Assembly: GCA_009746045.1 (NCBI GenBank)
Contig: RPFO01000156.1
Location: forward strand, 444,278-508,277
DNA length: 64,000 bases
From: Mesostigma viride
Lineage: Eukaryota > Streptophyta > Mesostigmatophyceae > Mesostigmatales > Mesostigmataceae
Reading direction: 5' to 3'
In this document: positions 30,301 to 38,439 of the stretch, piece by piece
Layout: each line of letters starts with the position of its first letter
Position numbering within the stretch: position 1 is the first letter of the stretch
Position numbers and translations under genes: made by a program
The notes under the pieces: model-generated
The model's input: the letters and a program-made list of their open reading frames with translations, nothing else
The model's database searches: none
Told to the model about the DNA's origin: nothing

Positions 30301-33227
30301 ATTGCTCCCATCCTCCCTTCTCACCCCACTCTTGCTTCCCACTCATTCCGACATAATCGCAAGCCAGCCCCGTGAAAAAGTAAGCGTTTGCCTTACAAAG
30401 CGGTCGCCTGTCGTAGGGAGTCCTCAGTGGCTTCCATCCTGTCCCCCCTTCTTTCCCCACTATTGCTGTCTTTCTGACTCCATCCCATTAGCTCTGCCTT
30501 TATAGTTTTGCCTTCCGAGCTCCGCCTCACTGATTCTTCCCTATCGTGTTTGCCTTTCTCGCTCTGCCTTCAAATGATCCGCCTTGTAAGTCCGCCTCCT
30601 TAAGTCTGCCCTGTCAATTCTGCGGTACTACGTGTGCCTTTCTGATTCCCCTTACTGGTCTAGGCTGTGCCTTTCTGATTTTCGTCTCGAGGCCGTGACC
30701 CCCTCGGCGCTTGCTGCCGCCACAATGTCGCCACCACGCCTTCCCCACCCCCCTGCCAGGCTTCACGTCCCACTACACACATGTGAGCAAGCGCGTGAGC
30801 CACCACCTGGCCAAGGCGCCGGCCGCCCGCCTGGGGGGCCTGGAGGAGGACCTGGACATCACCACGGTGGATGAGGAGCTGAAGAGCATGCCGAGCATGG
30901 TGCGGGAGCTGGCCAAAGGGGCCAGCCGCAACGCGAGGGCGAGGGCCCAGTGGAGTGCGACGCGGTTCTCGTTCGACCTGTCGCTTGTCAAGCTGTCGAG
31001 CGATGTTCACGTGGAGGAGGTGAGGGCGAGTGGAGCTGCATGCTAGTGCTGGTGGAATAAACAGCACGTTGCTCCTTGTGTGATGGTTTTCTATCACTGC
31101 TGGACGAGCTGTCGAGAGATGTGCACATGAACGAGGTGGCGGCGGTTGGGGCTGCCCAATGACGCTGGGCAAGCTGCGGTCGCTAGGAGTTTCAGCAGAT
31201 GTTGAAGGACTAATGCAAGTTCCATAACGTCGATGAACCTTACTGGCGTGGGGCCAGCGGACGTACACTGATGTTTCTACCTATTGTTTCTGTTGTTCAT
31301 TTTACTGAGGGAAATGGTCCAGATTGGAGAGGCTTGTTTGCCTGCTCGTTCACACTATTTTTCTACCTTACTTTGGCTGCTGCGTGTGGTATGCCTGCCT
31401 AGGTTGTTGCTTATCGTCGTAGGATTGGATACCTACAGGGGCGTCGCCTCATTTAGTAACTGTAGCTAGTTGTGCTGGATGGCTGTTGTTGTTTGCTTGG
31501 GCTCTTCCTGTTTTGAGCTTCCATCATGATGCCGCTTTCAAATTAATGGCGATGCCACTTTCAACGTCTGTAACTCATCATGCTCGATAAATATATGAAC
31601 TCCCCAGCCTCCCCTCCCCTCCTGAAGTGTTTCCAGGGCATGGTAACTTACCGTATGCCTATCGTCTTGCTTGCTGGTTATCATTATTCTTGTTGTTGTT
31701 GTTGTTATTATTATTATTATTACTATTATTATTACTATCATTATTATTTTCGTTGCTATCCCTCCCCAGGTCTTCCAAGGCATGCGCAACGCGCTGCAGA
31801 GCAAGCGCATCGCCGCCGTCCAATGGGTGGTGCCCCCCGACCACGAGCCCGGCGCGCTCAAGCGCCAGGTGTCCCACATGTCAGAGCTGGGCTACGTCGT
31901 CTACCTGGCAGGGCGGCAGCCCGTGGGCGAGTCATACTTCACGCTCTCCAAGTACGGGACGGCGAGCAACGGCAGCGCGCCATCTGGCGGCGTGGATGAC
32001 GCGGCACCGTTGACGGACACGATCGTCAAAGGGATATCGCGGCTGTCCTCGCGGCTACGGATGGCCACCAGGACCGCCGTGGAGTACGCCACCTGGAGTG
32101 AGTGGGGCGTCGCTAAACATAGCGTTGTGGGGAGTTGCTCCATGGCGTGTTGTGATACCACTATTTTGCGTGCAAAGCCAAGGCTGAGCATGAGCTTAGC
32201 TTCAAGCTTTCCTTGAAGCACGCCACGTCTGGCCAGAGAGTGCGCTCTCATGTCGGCAGAGCACAGGTTGCCCCTTCTCCCCTTGTTTGCCATCTCGATC
32301 TATCTTATCTACTACACGCATCCTATCTACTACGCGTATCCTATCTACTACGCGTATCTTATCTACTACACGTATCATATCTACTACGCGTATCTTATCT
32401 ACTGTATCCGGCACACCCGCGCGTGCAGACATGAAGAGCACACGGCTGGCCATGATCACTTCCTGGGGCCCGCGTCACATGATCACTTCATGGGGACCGC
32501 ATCATATAGGCTATCCCACGATGCCCTAGTCATTTCTGCTATCCCACTATGCCCAAGTCATGTACTAGTTTGCTATCCCACGATGCCCAAATCATTTACT
32601 AGTGTGTTTCTATTTCTGCTATCCCACGATACCTTCTCTGCCTTCTTTGGCCGTGTATGGTACATGCTCACTGGCAATAAGAGCACACGGCTGGTGATGG
32701 TAACGAATATATAGTAATAAACTGGTGAAGGGTTTGAATAATAAGAAACTCTCTTGGTGCCTCCTTTTCCTATCTGTGCCTCCCATGGTCCCTTCTTTCT
32801 TTTGTAGGCAAGAAGGGCTCGCGGCTTTTCTCATGTTGCCCGTTAAGGGTTCGAATACGTATATTCTATCACTTGGCGCATGCGCTGCCTTGCTTGTTTG
32901 TATCCGGCACATCATCCGGCATGCAGGCAGGAAGAGCACCCGCCTGGTCATGACGAAGCACTTGTGACAAATGTACATCCACGATGCCTTGTTGCCTAAT
33001 TGTTTGTATCTGGGGCACACCCGCATGCAGGCAAGAGGAGCACCCGCCTGGTCATGCTGCGCATCGACGGCGTGTACTGGTCGGACCACTTTGACATCGA
33101 CCGGATGGGGGTGGACACGAGCCTCATGGCGGTGGTCCCCCACCACCCGTTCAACACGCATGTCCGCAGTATGTACAGTATCTGCACCAAGCACTGCAGC
33201 TGCCGGTTCTACCACGGTATGGCCTAG
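24296..33227 (+). CDS. Type II membrane protein with FkbM/Methyltransf_21-like luminal region (7 exons)
   Basis: Exons 24296-24357, 24529-26091, 27454-27747, 28733-28866, 30760-31019, 31770-32097 and 33031-33227 join in agreeing phases to about 945 codons. The start MGDPIPSEAEPVGQPIARSK was chosen because its donor completes the Ser codon of exon 2. A basic segment (KVDEKWRR) precedes one membrane helix (VTIVFVVFALGFFGSSVL) near residue 50, giving type II topology as in Golgi enzymes. Residues of about 170-500 are a Ser/Gly/Pro/Asp-rich linker. The C-terminal third has blocks in FkbM methyltransferase order: VVCHIYAYPGQE (AFEP-like), ITTVDEEL (TLD-like), LVKLSSDVHVEEVFQGMRNA (LKID-EG-like), AAVQWVV, LGYVVYLAG and LRIDGVYWSDHF. 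The usual ID-EG acidic pair is replaced by LSSD and no classic glycine SAM loop is visible. The family call is tentative. The 3' end could instead splice at 33216 to a further exon. Confidence 0.6.
24529..26091 (+). CDS. FkbM-like gene, exon 2 (membrane helix and low-complexity linker)
   Basis: Reads SYEQLKAELCISSVRTPNSI, the membrane segment, an acidic stem, then a long Ser/Gly/Pro-rich linker with a Ser-rich tract at about 25075-25165. It ends VHYWCSR at the donor CG|GTGAGT (26092). The linker is typical of a flexible or glycosylated stem. The long minus-strand frame at 24748-26013 is its antisense shadow. Confidence 0.85.
26263..26602 (+). repeat. Two intronic copies of the exon-2 donor junction
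   Basis: The real junction reads TGGTGCAGCCG|GTGAGTGGG (26081-26100). Copies occur at 26267-26285 (TGGTGCAGCCGGTGAGCG) and 26580-26600 (TGGTGCAGTCGGTGAGTGGG). Both preserve the exon edge and the donor. A weaker copy (CTGGTACAGCTGGTGGCAGGG) is near 26502. Confidence 0.8.
26636..26832 (+). repeat. Intronic 27-bp minisatellite
   Basis: About seven copies of a unit containing ATCCGGTATCATAATAATCT or the CAGAATAATCT variant, in intron 2. Confidence 0.85.
27004..27225 (+). repeat. Intronic 22-23-bp minisatellite
   Basis: About ten imperfect copies of TCTCATGCCCTAGTCATCGTT, in intron 2. Non-coding. Confidence 0.85.
27236..27380 (+). repeat. Two intronic copies of the exon-3 acceptor junction
   Basis: The real acceptor reads TCCGTGCAG|CTACTGCGAGTTCCAGGGC at 27445-27472. 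Copies lie about 100 and 205 bp upstream: CCTGTAG|GTACTGCAAGTTCCAGGG (junction 27353/27354) and CTGCCAG|GTAGTGCGGCTTCCAGGG (27248/27249). The pyrimidine-rich leader (ACCCCGACACCC...TTTTCTGGACC) is duplicated with the nearer copy. Confidence 0.85.
27454..27747 (+). CDS. FkbM-like gene, exon 3
   Basis: Reads YCEFQGFSDDSNIWWVGGEK, then MALREYIYQNSKMALQLSRH and a Pro/Gly/Ala-rich end before the donor GCG|GTGAGT at 27748. It enters and leaves in the same phase as exon 2. No family signature is recognised in this exon alone. Confidence 0.85.
28733..28866 (+). CDS. FkbM-like gene, exon 4
   Basis: The acceptor CCCTCAG (28726-28732) follows very C-rich runs. It reads VKAQAEVWRAMEATEVVCHI, YAYPGQESTYAEWLREM and ends AHYF. 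The donor TTTTG|GTCCGT (28867) is weak but is the one that matches the phase of exon 5; without it the frame runs to a stop at 28974. Confidence 0.65.
28985..29185 (+). repeat. Telomere-like degenerate array, C-strand sense
   Basis: About 14 units of CCCTAGTGCCTAAA and CCCTAGTGCCTACA, resembling alternating diverged CCCTAAA units. It sits inside intron 4. Confidence 0.8.
29285..29372 (+). repeat. Interstitial TTTAGGG telomere-type repeats
   Basis: Runs of GGGTTTAGGG and variants (GGGGTTA), about a dozen units, in the opposite sense to 28985-29185. The orientation (C-strand then G-strand) is the reverse of a head-to-head telomere fusion. It is intronic, so it is not a chromosome end. Confidence 0.8.
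29560..30262 (+). repeat. Intronic array of 3' splice-site-like units
   Basis: About 17 copies of a unit of about 41 bp: a C-rich run, CCCTCCCCTCACACCCGTAC, then ATGCAG or AGGCAG followed by GTTCCTCTAATCC. Each unit has a long pyrimidine tract directly before CAG|G, as at a real acceptor. The real acceptor of the next exon (CCCCCCTGCCAG|G at 30759) has the same build. C-run length is variable between units. Confidence 0.85.
30263..30759. other. End of intron 4
   Basis: Pyrimidine-rich sequence with repeated GCCTTTCTGATT/CTCTGCCTT words (about 30500-30680), suggesting further short local duplications. No coding sequence. Confidence 0.5.
30760..31019 (+). CDS. FkbM-like gene, exon 5
   Basis: 86 codons: FTSHYTHVSKRVSHHLAKAP at the start, DITTVDEELKSMP in the middle and FDLSLVKLSSDVHVEE at the end. 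The donor GAG|GTGAGG is at 31020, phase 0. The last block is the position of the LKIDVEG motif in FkbM proteins. Confidence 0.85.
31100..31160 (+). repeat. Intronic copy of the exon-5 donor junction
   Basis: CTGTCGAGAGATGTGCACAT then GAACGAG|GTGGCGGCGGTTGGGGCTGC copies the exon end CTGTCGAGCGATGTTCACGT / GGAGGAG|GTGAGGGCGAGTGGAGCTGC. It lies 116 bp downstream and keeps both the exon edge and GTG. Confidence 0.85.
31625..31655 (+). repeat. Intronic copy of the exon-6 acceptor junction
   Basis: CCCTCCTGAAG|TGTTTCCAGGGCATGGTAAC resembles the real CCCTCCCCAG|GTCTTCCAAGGCATGCGCAAC at 31770, about 139 bp downstream. Confidence 0.65.
31690..31758 (+). repeat. (TTATTA)n / (TTG)n simple repeat
   Basis: Trinucleotide run that also serves as part of the pyrimidine-rich region before the exon-6 acceptor. 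Confidence 0.9.
31770..32097 (+). CDS. FkbM-like gene, exon 6
   Basis: Reads VFQGMRNALQSKRIAAVQWV, SHMSELGYVVYLAGRQPVGE and a Gly/Ser loop, then ISRLSSRLRMATRTAVEYATW to the donor A|GTGAGT at 32098. The order G-hydrophobic-LL, AxVQW, LGYxxYLAG is the strongest FkbM-like part of the protein. Confidence 0.85.
32305..32412 (+). repeat. 18-bp intronic minisatellite
   Basis: About six copies of TATCTACTACGCGTATCC, in intron 6. Confidence 0.85.
32405..32965 (+). repeat. Three intronic copies of the exon-7 acceptor junction
   Basis: The real acceptor is TGTATCTGGGGCACACCCGCATGCAG|GC followed by AAGAGGAGCACCCGCCTGGT (junction 33030/33031). Copies: 32404-32455 (TGTATCCGGCACACCCGCGC, GTGCAG, ATGAAGAGCACACGGCTGGC), 32899-32950 (TGTATCCGGCACATCATCCG, ATGCAG, GAAGAGCACCCGCCTGGTCA), and a partial copy at 32668-32700 (AATAAGAGCACACGGCTGGT). 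Intron end and exon start are duplicated together. Confidence 0.9.
33031..33227 (+). CDS. FkbM-like gene, exon 7 (last supported)
   Basis: Reads KRSTRLVMLRIDGVYWSDHF, DIDRMGVDTSLMAVVPHHPF and a Cys-rich end (CTKHCSCRFYH). In-frame TAG at 33225-33227. An alternative donor CACG|GTATGG at 33217 could join an exon at 33910-33989 (acceptor GCAACAG, reading CPCGVPGEGGAMCPTVLQAS and stopping soon after). The junction copies downstream favour real use of the donor. Confidence 0.75.
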
Positions 33228-33277
33228 TAGTGGTCTTTTAAGTATTACTAGGGGTGGGGTTATTTCCTGTTGGCCGC

Positions 33278-33370
33278 ACTGCAGCTGCCGGTTCTACCAC
33301 GGTAGTGGTCTTATAAGTATCGCTAGCGGTGGGGTTATTTCACTGCAGCTGCCGGTTCTTCCACGGTAGG
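33278..33370 (+). repeat. Two copies of the exon-7 donor junction
   Basis: CACTGCAGCTGCCGGTTCTACCACG|GTA occurs at 33193-33219 (exon), about 33279-33305, and, with TTCCACG, about 33342-33368. Each copy keeps the exon end and a GTA donor. Confidence 0.85.
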
Positions 33371-33611
33371 AGAGTGCACATGATATGATTGGCATTTATG
33401 GGGATGGGGTGTTCCCTCTTCAGTTTCCCTTGAGACTGACAGCGTCACTGACTGCTGCATCAATGGAGGGCTTGGTCGTGTGGTTAGGGTGAATGTGGTC
33501 CCGTGATTAAGGTGTCAATGGGGTTGAAGGGTCATCAATAATGTTCACGTATATATAGATATATATATTCTCATGTCAGCTATCTCACGCTAATCATGGC
33601 CCCTATTCTCA
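33371..33611. other. No gene seen
   Basis: Unique sequence with a short ATATATAGATATATATA run near 33551. It could be intronic if the alternative last exon at 33910 is used. Confidence 0.4.
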
Positions 33612-33800
33612 TGTCGGTTAAATTAGAATTAAAAGCGCGCGACTGCAGGTCTGCGTCACGTGGGTACCAATAAAGGAACCTTTAACCCCTTTACACAACA
33701 AGGAGGGAGGGTACCCTAGCTTCTCTCACTGCCTCAGCTTGGCAGACCACAGAGGACTCTCTCTGCATCATGCTGCAGGCCCATGTCAGTTATCTCATGC
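33612..33800 (-). repeat. Fragment of family-B 3' tail
   Basis: Shares TCTGCGTCACGTGGGTACCA and GGAGGGAGGGTACCCTAGCT with 6280-6380, so it is a truncated copy in the same orientation. Confidence 0.6.
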
Positions 33801-33909
33801 TTACCATGACTTCTTTTCTCATTTCATTCTCACGCTAACCATGCTCCCCGTCTGTGCGCCCCGTCACGATTTTCACTGCCTATCTGGTGCGTCCCTGCCC
33901 ATGCAACAG

Positions 33910-33989
33910 GCTGCCCCTGCGGCGTGCCAGGAGAAGGCGGCGCCATGTGCCCCACAGTGTTGCAGGCGTCGCTGACCGCGTGCACATGA
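33910..33989 (+). CDS. Possible alternative last exon of the FkbM-like gene
   Basis: Acceptor GCAACAG|GC in the phase left by the donor at 33217. It would add a Cys-rich tail and a stop at 33987-33989. Support is phase only. Confidence 0.25.
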
Positions 33990-34261
33990 GCTATGGGGGA
34001 ATGATCACGCTGACCCGGTGTACTGGGACTGCATTTCCCCCCCCATTTTTAGCCTATCGGGGGCATACAGGAAAGCTGAAAGGTTTCTCTCACAGTACAT
34101 GGCACATAGTGCGTTGGGTTAGTGTATGCACGATGGTGCACCTATCGCCTTGGTGCAGTTCTAGGCCATTTGTGCTAATATACTCTAGGAGCACAATCTC
34201 GTAGAGCACGGGGCGTACTTCTGCTACGCAGTCCTTTCGTGTAATTATTTTTTTCTATTGA

Positions 34262-34656
34262 GATGAGCATAGTACTCCGTGGCATTAATTAATTAATAGC
34301 ACGTGACTGCGTCGCTTGAGCATGAATCCTCAATTGTGAGATAATTGAGATGGGTTAAATGGAGCGGAATGCCTCCACTCCGCGGCATAATTAATTGATT
34401 AATAATTACTTAATTAATTGATTAATAATTAATTAATTAATTAATTAATTAATTAAGAACATAGCTCCGTGGGGAGCATATGTAACACATAGCCCTGAGA
34501 AAGGGGCATCTATGGGTTTTTAATACAGTCTGGGCTACAACCTGCAGGTGTAGGATGTAAACTGTCACAGGTGCTCTGGGTGCACAATGTGCACGCCTGC
34601 ATCCCCATGATGGATATTACCTCAGCGGTGGGGGGAAAGATCTGGGCGTCAGAGCG
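34262..34656 (-). repeat. TTAA tracts and dispersed 3'-tail repeat
   Basis: TTAA runs at 34285-34300 and 34388-34456, followed by the tail family in minus orientation (GAACATAGCTCCGTGGGGAG, CCCTGAGAAAGGGGCAT, GGTGCACAATG). Confidence 0.75.
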
Positions 34657-34905
34657 TCCGAGGAGGGAGCGATTTGTTGCTAGTAGGGGCGGGCGAGGCT
34701 GGGCAGCTTTACACCCAAATTAATCGGTGGTGCTGCCACCTGACGGCAGGCGAAGGCCGCGACCCTCCCAGCTCTTGATCGTCCGAGGAGGGAGCGATTT
34801 GTTGCAAGTAGGGGCGGGCGAGGCTGGGCAGCTTTACACCCAAATTAATCGGTGGTGCTGCCGGCCTGACGGCAGGCGAAGGCCGCGACCCTCCCAGCTC
34901 TTGAG
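34657..34905 (-). repeat. 121-bp tandem duplication
   Basis: CGTCCGAGGAGGGAGCGATT through CGCGACCCTCCCAGCTCTTG is present twice (about 34657-34777 and 34780-34903). The minus-strand frame reads QELGGSRPSPAVR twice. No family recognised. Confidence 0.85.
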
Positions 34906-34929
34906 TTGGTAGCACAATTCCAAAAGTGT

Positions 34930-35395
34930 GTCCCACGCCCCGTGAAACAGGACGTGCAGCTGGTCACTCGGACCTTTCAGTGCCAAAAGTGTGGCTCGTC
35001 GATGGCGAAATCTTGAAACTGGCTGGGTGGCTCGGCCGGCGGGACAACTGCGCTTGGGCTAGCTCAGGAGAGGCCGGCGGCGAGGCCGAAGAAGGGGCAG
35101 AATGTACCACTAAAGCTTGGAAAGTGGTGCTGGGCACCGCCTTCCTGAGCTGGGCGGCGGAACTCGAGGCGTAGCTTCTTGCGTAGCTGCAGGGCTCAGC
35201 GCTGCCGCTAAGCTGCGCTGCGTCGAGGTGCGTTTGCTCGTCATGATATTGCGTAATAGCTTCGGGAAAATAGATCAGCGCGTGCATATCTTAGAAAGAC
35301 GAAGCGATTGTGGTATTCACGGCCGAATTTGGTGCCCAAACGTGAAAGTTATGAGCTCCGCCGTCAGCCATGGCTAGCTACCTCGTGGCTCGTGT
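34930..35395 (-). pseudogene. LINE ORF1 N-terminal remnant (probable, family A)
   Basis: The minus strand shows an Ala/Ser/Pro-rich frame (SSASPPASPELAQAQLSRRP), and the GCTGCGTCGA-type start region resembles the N-terminus of the family-A ORF1 at 43700-43845. Weak evidence. Confidence 0.4.
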
Positions 35396-35465
35396 TCATC
35401 ATATATGGCATGCCGATCGTACAAGTACGTCCGATCACTGCGCAAATTAAATTAAATTATAACAT

Positions 35466-35692
35466 GCCTCCGTTGGGAGATCAATGATGTAGCACATATT
35501 CCTTGATGGGGGTGGAGGTGGAGGAAGCCGCGTAATCGAACTAACCTAACTCTAAGCTATCTAGTCTAGCTATAAAATCCTGACTACACTACTCAGCAAA
35601 ACGCCCCTTCCTCTTGGGGGGGGGGTGGCTTGCCCACAGGGGCTGGCGTGTGATCGAGCCTGGACAATCTTCTGCCACCGCTTCTTGTTCTG
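35466..35692 (-). pseudogene. LINE ORF2 extreme 3' end, copy 1
   Basis: Minus-strand 3' end: the terminal coding words (the K-R-W-Q-K-I-V region and AF stop) plus 3' untranslated sequence with GTAGCACATATTCCTTGATG. Same as the 3' end at 36185-36440. Confidence 0.7.
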
Positions 35693-35724
35693 CATTTAAA
35701 AAAATAAATTAAATTACAACATGC

Positions 35725-36175
35725 CTCCGTTACAACCAGCCAGGTCGACACCACCCTCGGTCTGGCCGGCCCCCAGCGGCTTGGCCAGCCAGGGCGGCAC
35801 ATTCTGACCTGGCCTGGCCCCGAGGACATTCCCAAACGGGTAGGGAAACCTGTCACGAACTACGTTCAGATGCTGCTGGACGACCTAGTGGTCCCAGCCC
35901 AGTTTGAGCACCGCATCCACTCTCTCTCCCGTCTTTGGACTGTCATGCAGGACAAGACGCGGTGGAAGAAGATTGTCAAGGCGCACACGCCCGACCCTGT
36001 GGGCAAGCCACCTCCCCCCAAGCGGCCGGAGGCGGCGTTTTGATGAGTAGTGTAGTTAGGATTTTCTAGATAGCTTAGAGTTAGTATAGTTCGATCACGC
36101 GGCTTCCTCCACCCCATCCATCATGGAATATGTGCTACATGACCTCCCCACGGAGGCATGTTATAATTTAATTTA
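35725..36175 (+). pseudogene. LINE ORF2 3' end, copy 2 (plus strand)
   Basis: Reads QVDTTLGLAGPQRLG, then FPNGxGKPVTNYVQMLLDDL-like words and MQDKTRWKKIVKAHTPDPVG, and ends PEAAF at the stop TGA at 36042-36044. It is followed by a 3' UTR and an (AATTT)n tail at 36155-36182. Confidence 0.75.
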
Positions 36176-36184
36176 ATTTAATTT

Positions 36185-38275
36185 TAATGCCTCCGTTGGT
36201 TGGGAGATCATGTAGCACATATTCCTTGATGGGTGGCCGGTGGAGTGGAGAGAGCCGTGTAATCGGACTAACCTAACGCTAATCTAGCTAGTCTAGAAAA
36301 ATCCTAACTACCCTACTCATCAAAACGCCTCCTCAGGATCTTGGGGGGAGATGGCTTGCCCACACCGGCGGTCGGGCGTGTGAGCCTTGACAATCTTCTG
36401 CCACCCCGTCTTGTTCTGCATGGCAGTCCAAATTAGAAGGGAGAGAGAGTGGATGCGGTATTCAAACTGGGCTGGGACCAGTAGGTCATCCAGCAACATC
36501 TGGACATAGTTCGTGGCATGTTTCCCTACCCTTTTGGGAATGCCCTTGGGGCCAGGCCAGGTCAGAATGTGCCGCCCTGGCGCTGGCCAAGCCGCTGGGG
36601 GCTGGCCAGACCAAGGGCGGTGTCGACCTGGCTGGTGCGAGCAAGGTGTCCTACAAATGCTATCCTGCGATGTCTAATCTCGTCCGAAATACTCGAGGCA
36701 TGCCCTGATACAAAGACTCTGATGACGGGCGCTAGTTGGAAAACCCTACGTTCAGGACCTGTCGGAGCATCCTGTAAACTGTGCCGTCTAGCCTAGATGC
36801 CAGTGTGGGGGTGAACTCGTGTCCACGCCTCGGCGCCATACGTGAGCACTGAGCACCGTGAAGACGAGGACCTTGAAGAGCTTGCGCTTGCGGTGCTCGC
36901 CCAGGCCCTTGGAGCGCCAGTAGGTGTTGAGCGCGAACGGAGCCTAGCCCAGGCCAGGCCAATGCGGGTGTCCACATCGTCGGCGGTGTCAGGGAGCCAG
37001 CTCCCTAACAGTTTGAAGCGATCGCGGAACGGTACCGTCGTCCCGTCGAGCAGGCGCGGCAGCGGCGGTGTACCGGGAGGCCCCAATCACCATCGCCTCA
37101 GTTTTGACACTAATCTCCAACCCCACCGCCCTCGCCTCCAGGCCCAGACAGTCCAGCCAGGTCTAGAATGTGCTCGGGGCGCGCGATGAGGGTGGTGTCA
37201 TCCGCATAAATCAGGTCGGCCAGGCGGTATAGCCCGGTTCAACCCCGCCGTGCTCTTTCTCCTTAAGGATGTCCAAGCCTGGCTCGAACCCCTCTGTCTG
37301 AGCAGTAAAGCGCGCACGTGCTCGGCGCATGACGTGATCCACGACAATAATGAACAGGTATGGGGACAGGACACAACCTTGCCACACCCCGTGGTGAAGG
37401 GGGAATGGTGGGGTGGTGCCTTCCGCAGTCCGCACTACTGCCTGTGAGCCCTCATACAGTCGGCGAATGGCAGCAATAAACGCAGGTGGCACTCGATCCA
37501 GAGCTAGGATGGCCCAAAGAGCCTCCCAGAGGACCGTGTCAAAGGCCTTGATATAGTCAACAAAAATGAAGACCAGCGGCAAACTGTCAGGGGGAATGCG
37601 ACGCACCTCCTCCATCAACCGGCGCGCGACAAACACAGCCATGACAGTGTTACGACCACGACGAAAAACCATCTGAGACTCACCCAGGTGTGGGTCCAGC
37701 GCGGCGCGGAGCCTGTGCAGCATCATGCGCATGAAGACCTTCAGCTAGCGCAGTGCTCTGGAGGCAGACACCCTGGTAGTTCAGTACCGGGGTCAGCAGC
37801 AGAGCCCTTCTTGTACAGCATGACGCGGATGGCCGTCTGCTACTCAGCAGGCGGAGGCTCGTCAGAAAGCAGGACACGGTTGCAGAACGCCAGCAGAAGA
37901 TTCCTAACCGCCGGATCAGGGGTCTTCAGCAGCTCAGCAGAAAGGTGGTCGGCACCGACCCCCGCATCGTACCCGGCAGGCGAGCAAGGGTGCCGTCCAA
38001 TGCCTTCAAAGTGAAGGGGTGGACGACGTCGTCGGTGGCAAGGCAGCCCTCCTGCAAGGCGGGGACTAGGTAGTCCGCGGCCGAGGAGGGGGGCCGGCAC
38101 TGGCGGTCTGCATCACTGCATGGCAGTCCAAAGCTGTTCTGCATGGCAGTCCAAAGAAGGGAGAGGGAGTGGATGCGGTGTTCAAACTGAGCTGGGACCA
38201 CTAGGTCGGCCAGCAACATCTGGGTGTAGTTCATGACAGGTTTACCTAGCTTCCTGGGAATGTCCTTGGGGCCAG
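36185..38275 (-). pseudogene. LINE ORF2: reverse transcriptase to 3' end, frameshifted
   Basis: On the minus strand, 37732-37211 reads ESQMVFRRGRNTVMAVFVAR, FIFVDYIKAFDTVLWEALWA (RT motif A, D) and LHHGVWQGCVLSPYLFIIVV (motif B). The motif C YADD lies just after a frameshift, LADLIYADDTTLIARP, at about 37185-37225. Then RFKLLGSWLPDTADDVDTRI (about 37000) and LTYGAEAW (36830), RLDGTVYRMLRQVLNVGF (36760), and the GHLAR and 3' end blocks to 36340. The part at 38275-37740 repeats a 3'-end-like block (ADLVVPAQFEHRIHSLSLLW), so two copies may be joined near 38110-38230. Several frameshifts; not functional. Confidence 0.85.
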
Positions 38276-38278
38276 GAC

Positions 38279-38410
38279 ATTAATTATTTAATTAATTAAT
38301 TAATTAATTAATTAATTAATTAATTAATTAATTAATTAGGAACATAACTCTGATCAGAATAACTCCGTTGGGAGTAAATGTAGCACATATCCCAGAAAAG
38401 GGGCAAATGG
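38279..38410 (-). repeat. (TTAA)n tract and truncated dispersed 3'-tail repeat
   Basis: TTAA run at 38279-38338, then GGAACATAACTC and TCCGTTGGGAGTAAATGTAG with AAAAGGGGCA, a shortened tail copy. Confidence 0.8.
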
Positions 38411-38439
38411 CTTTGGGGCCAGGACATGAGCAGCATATA

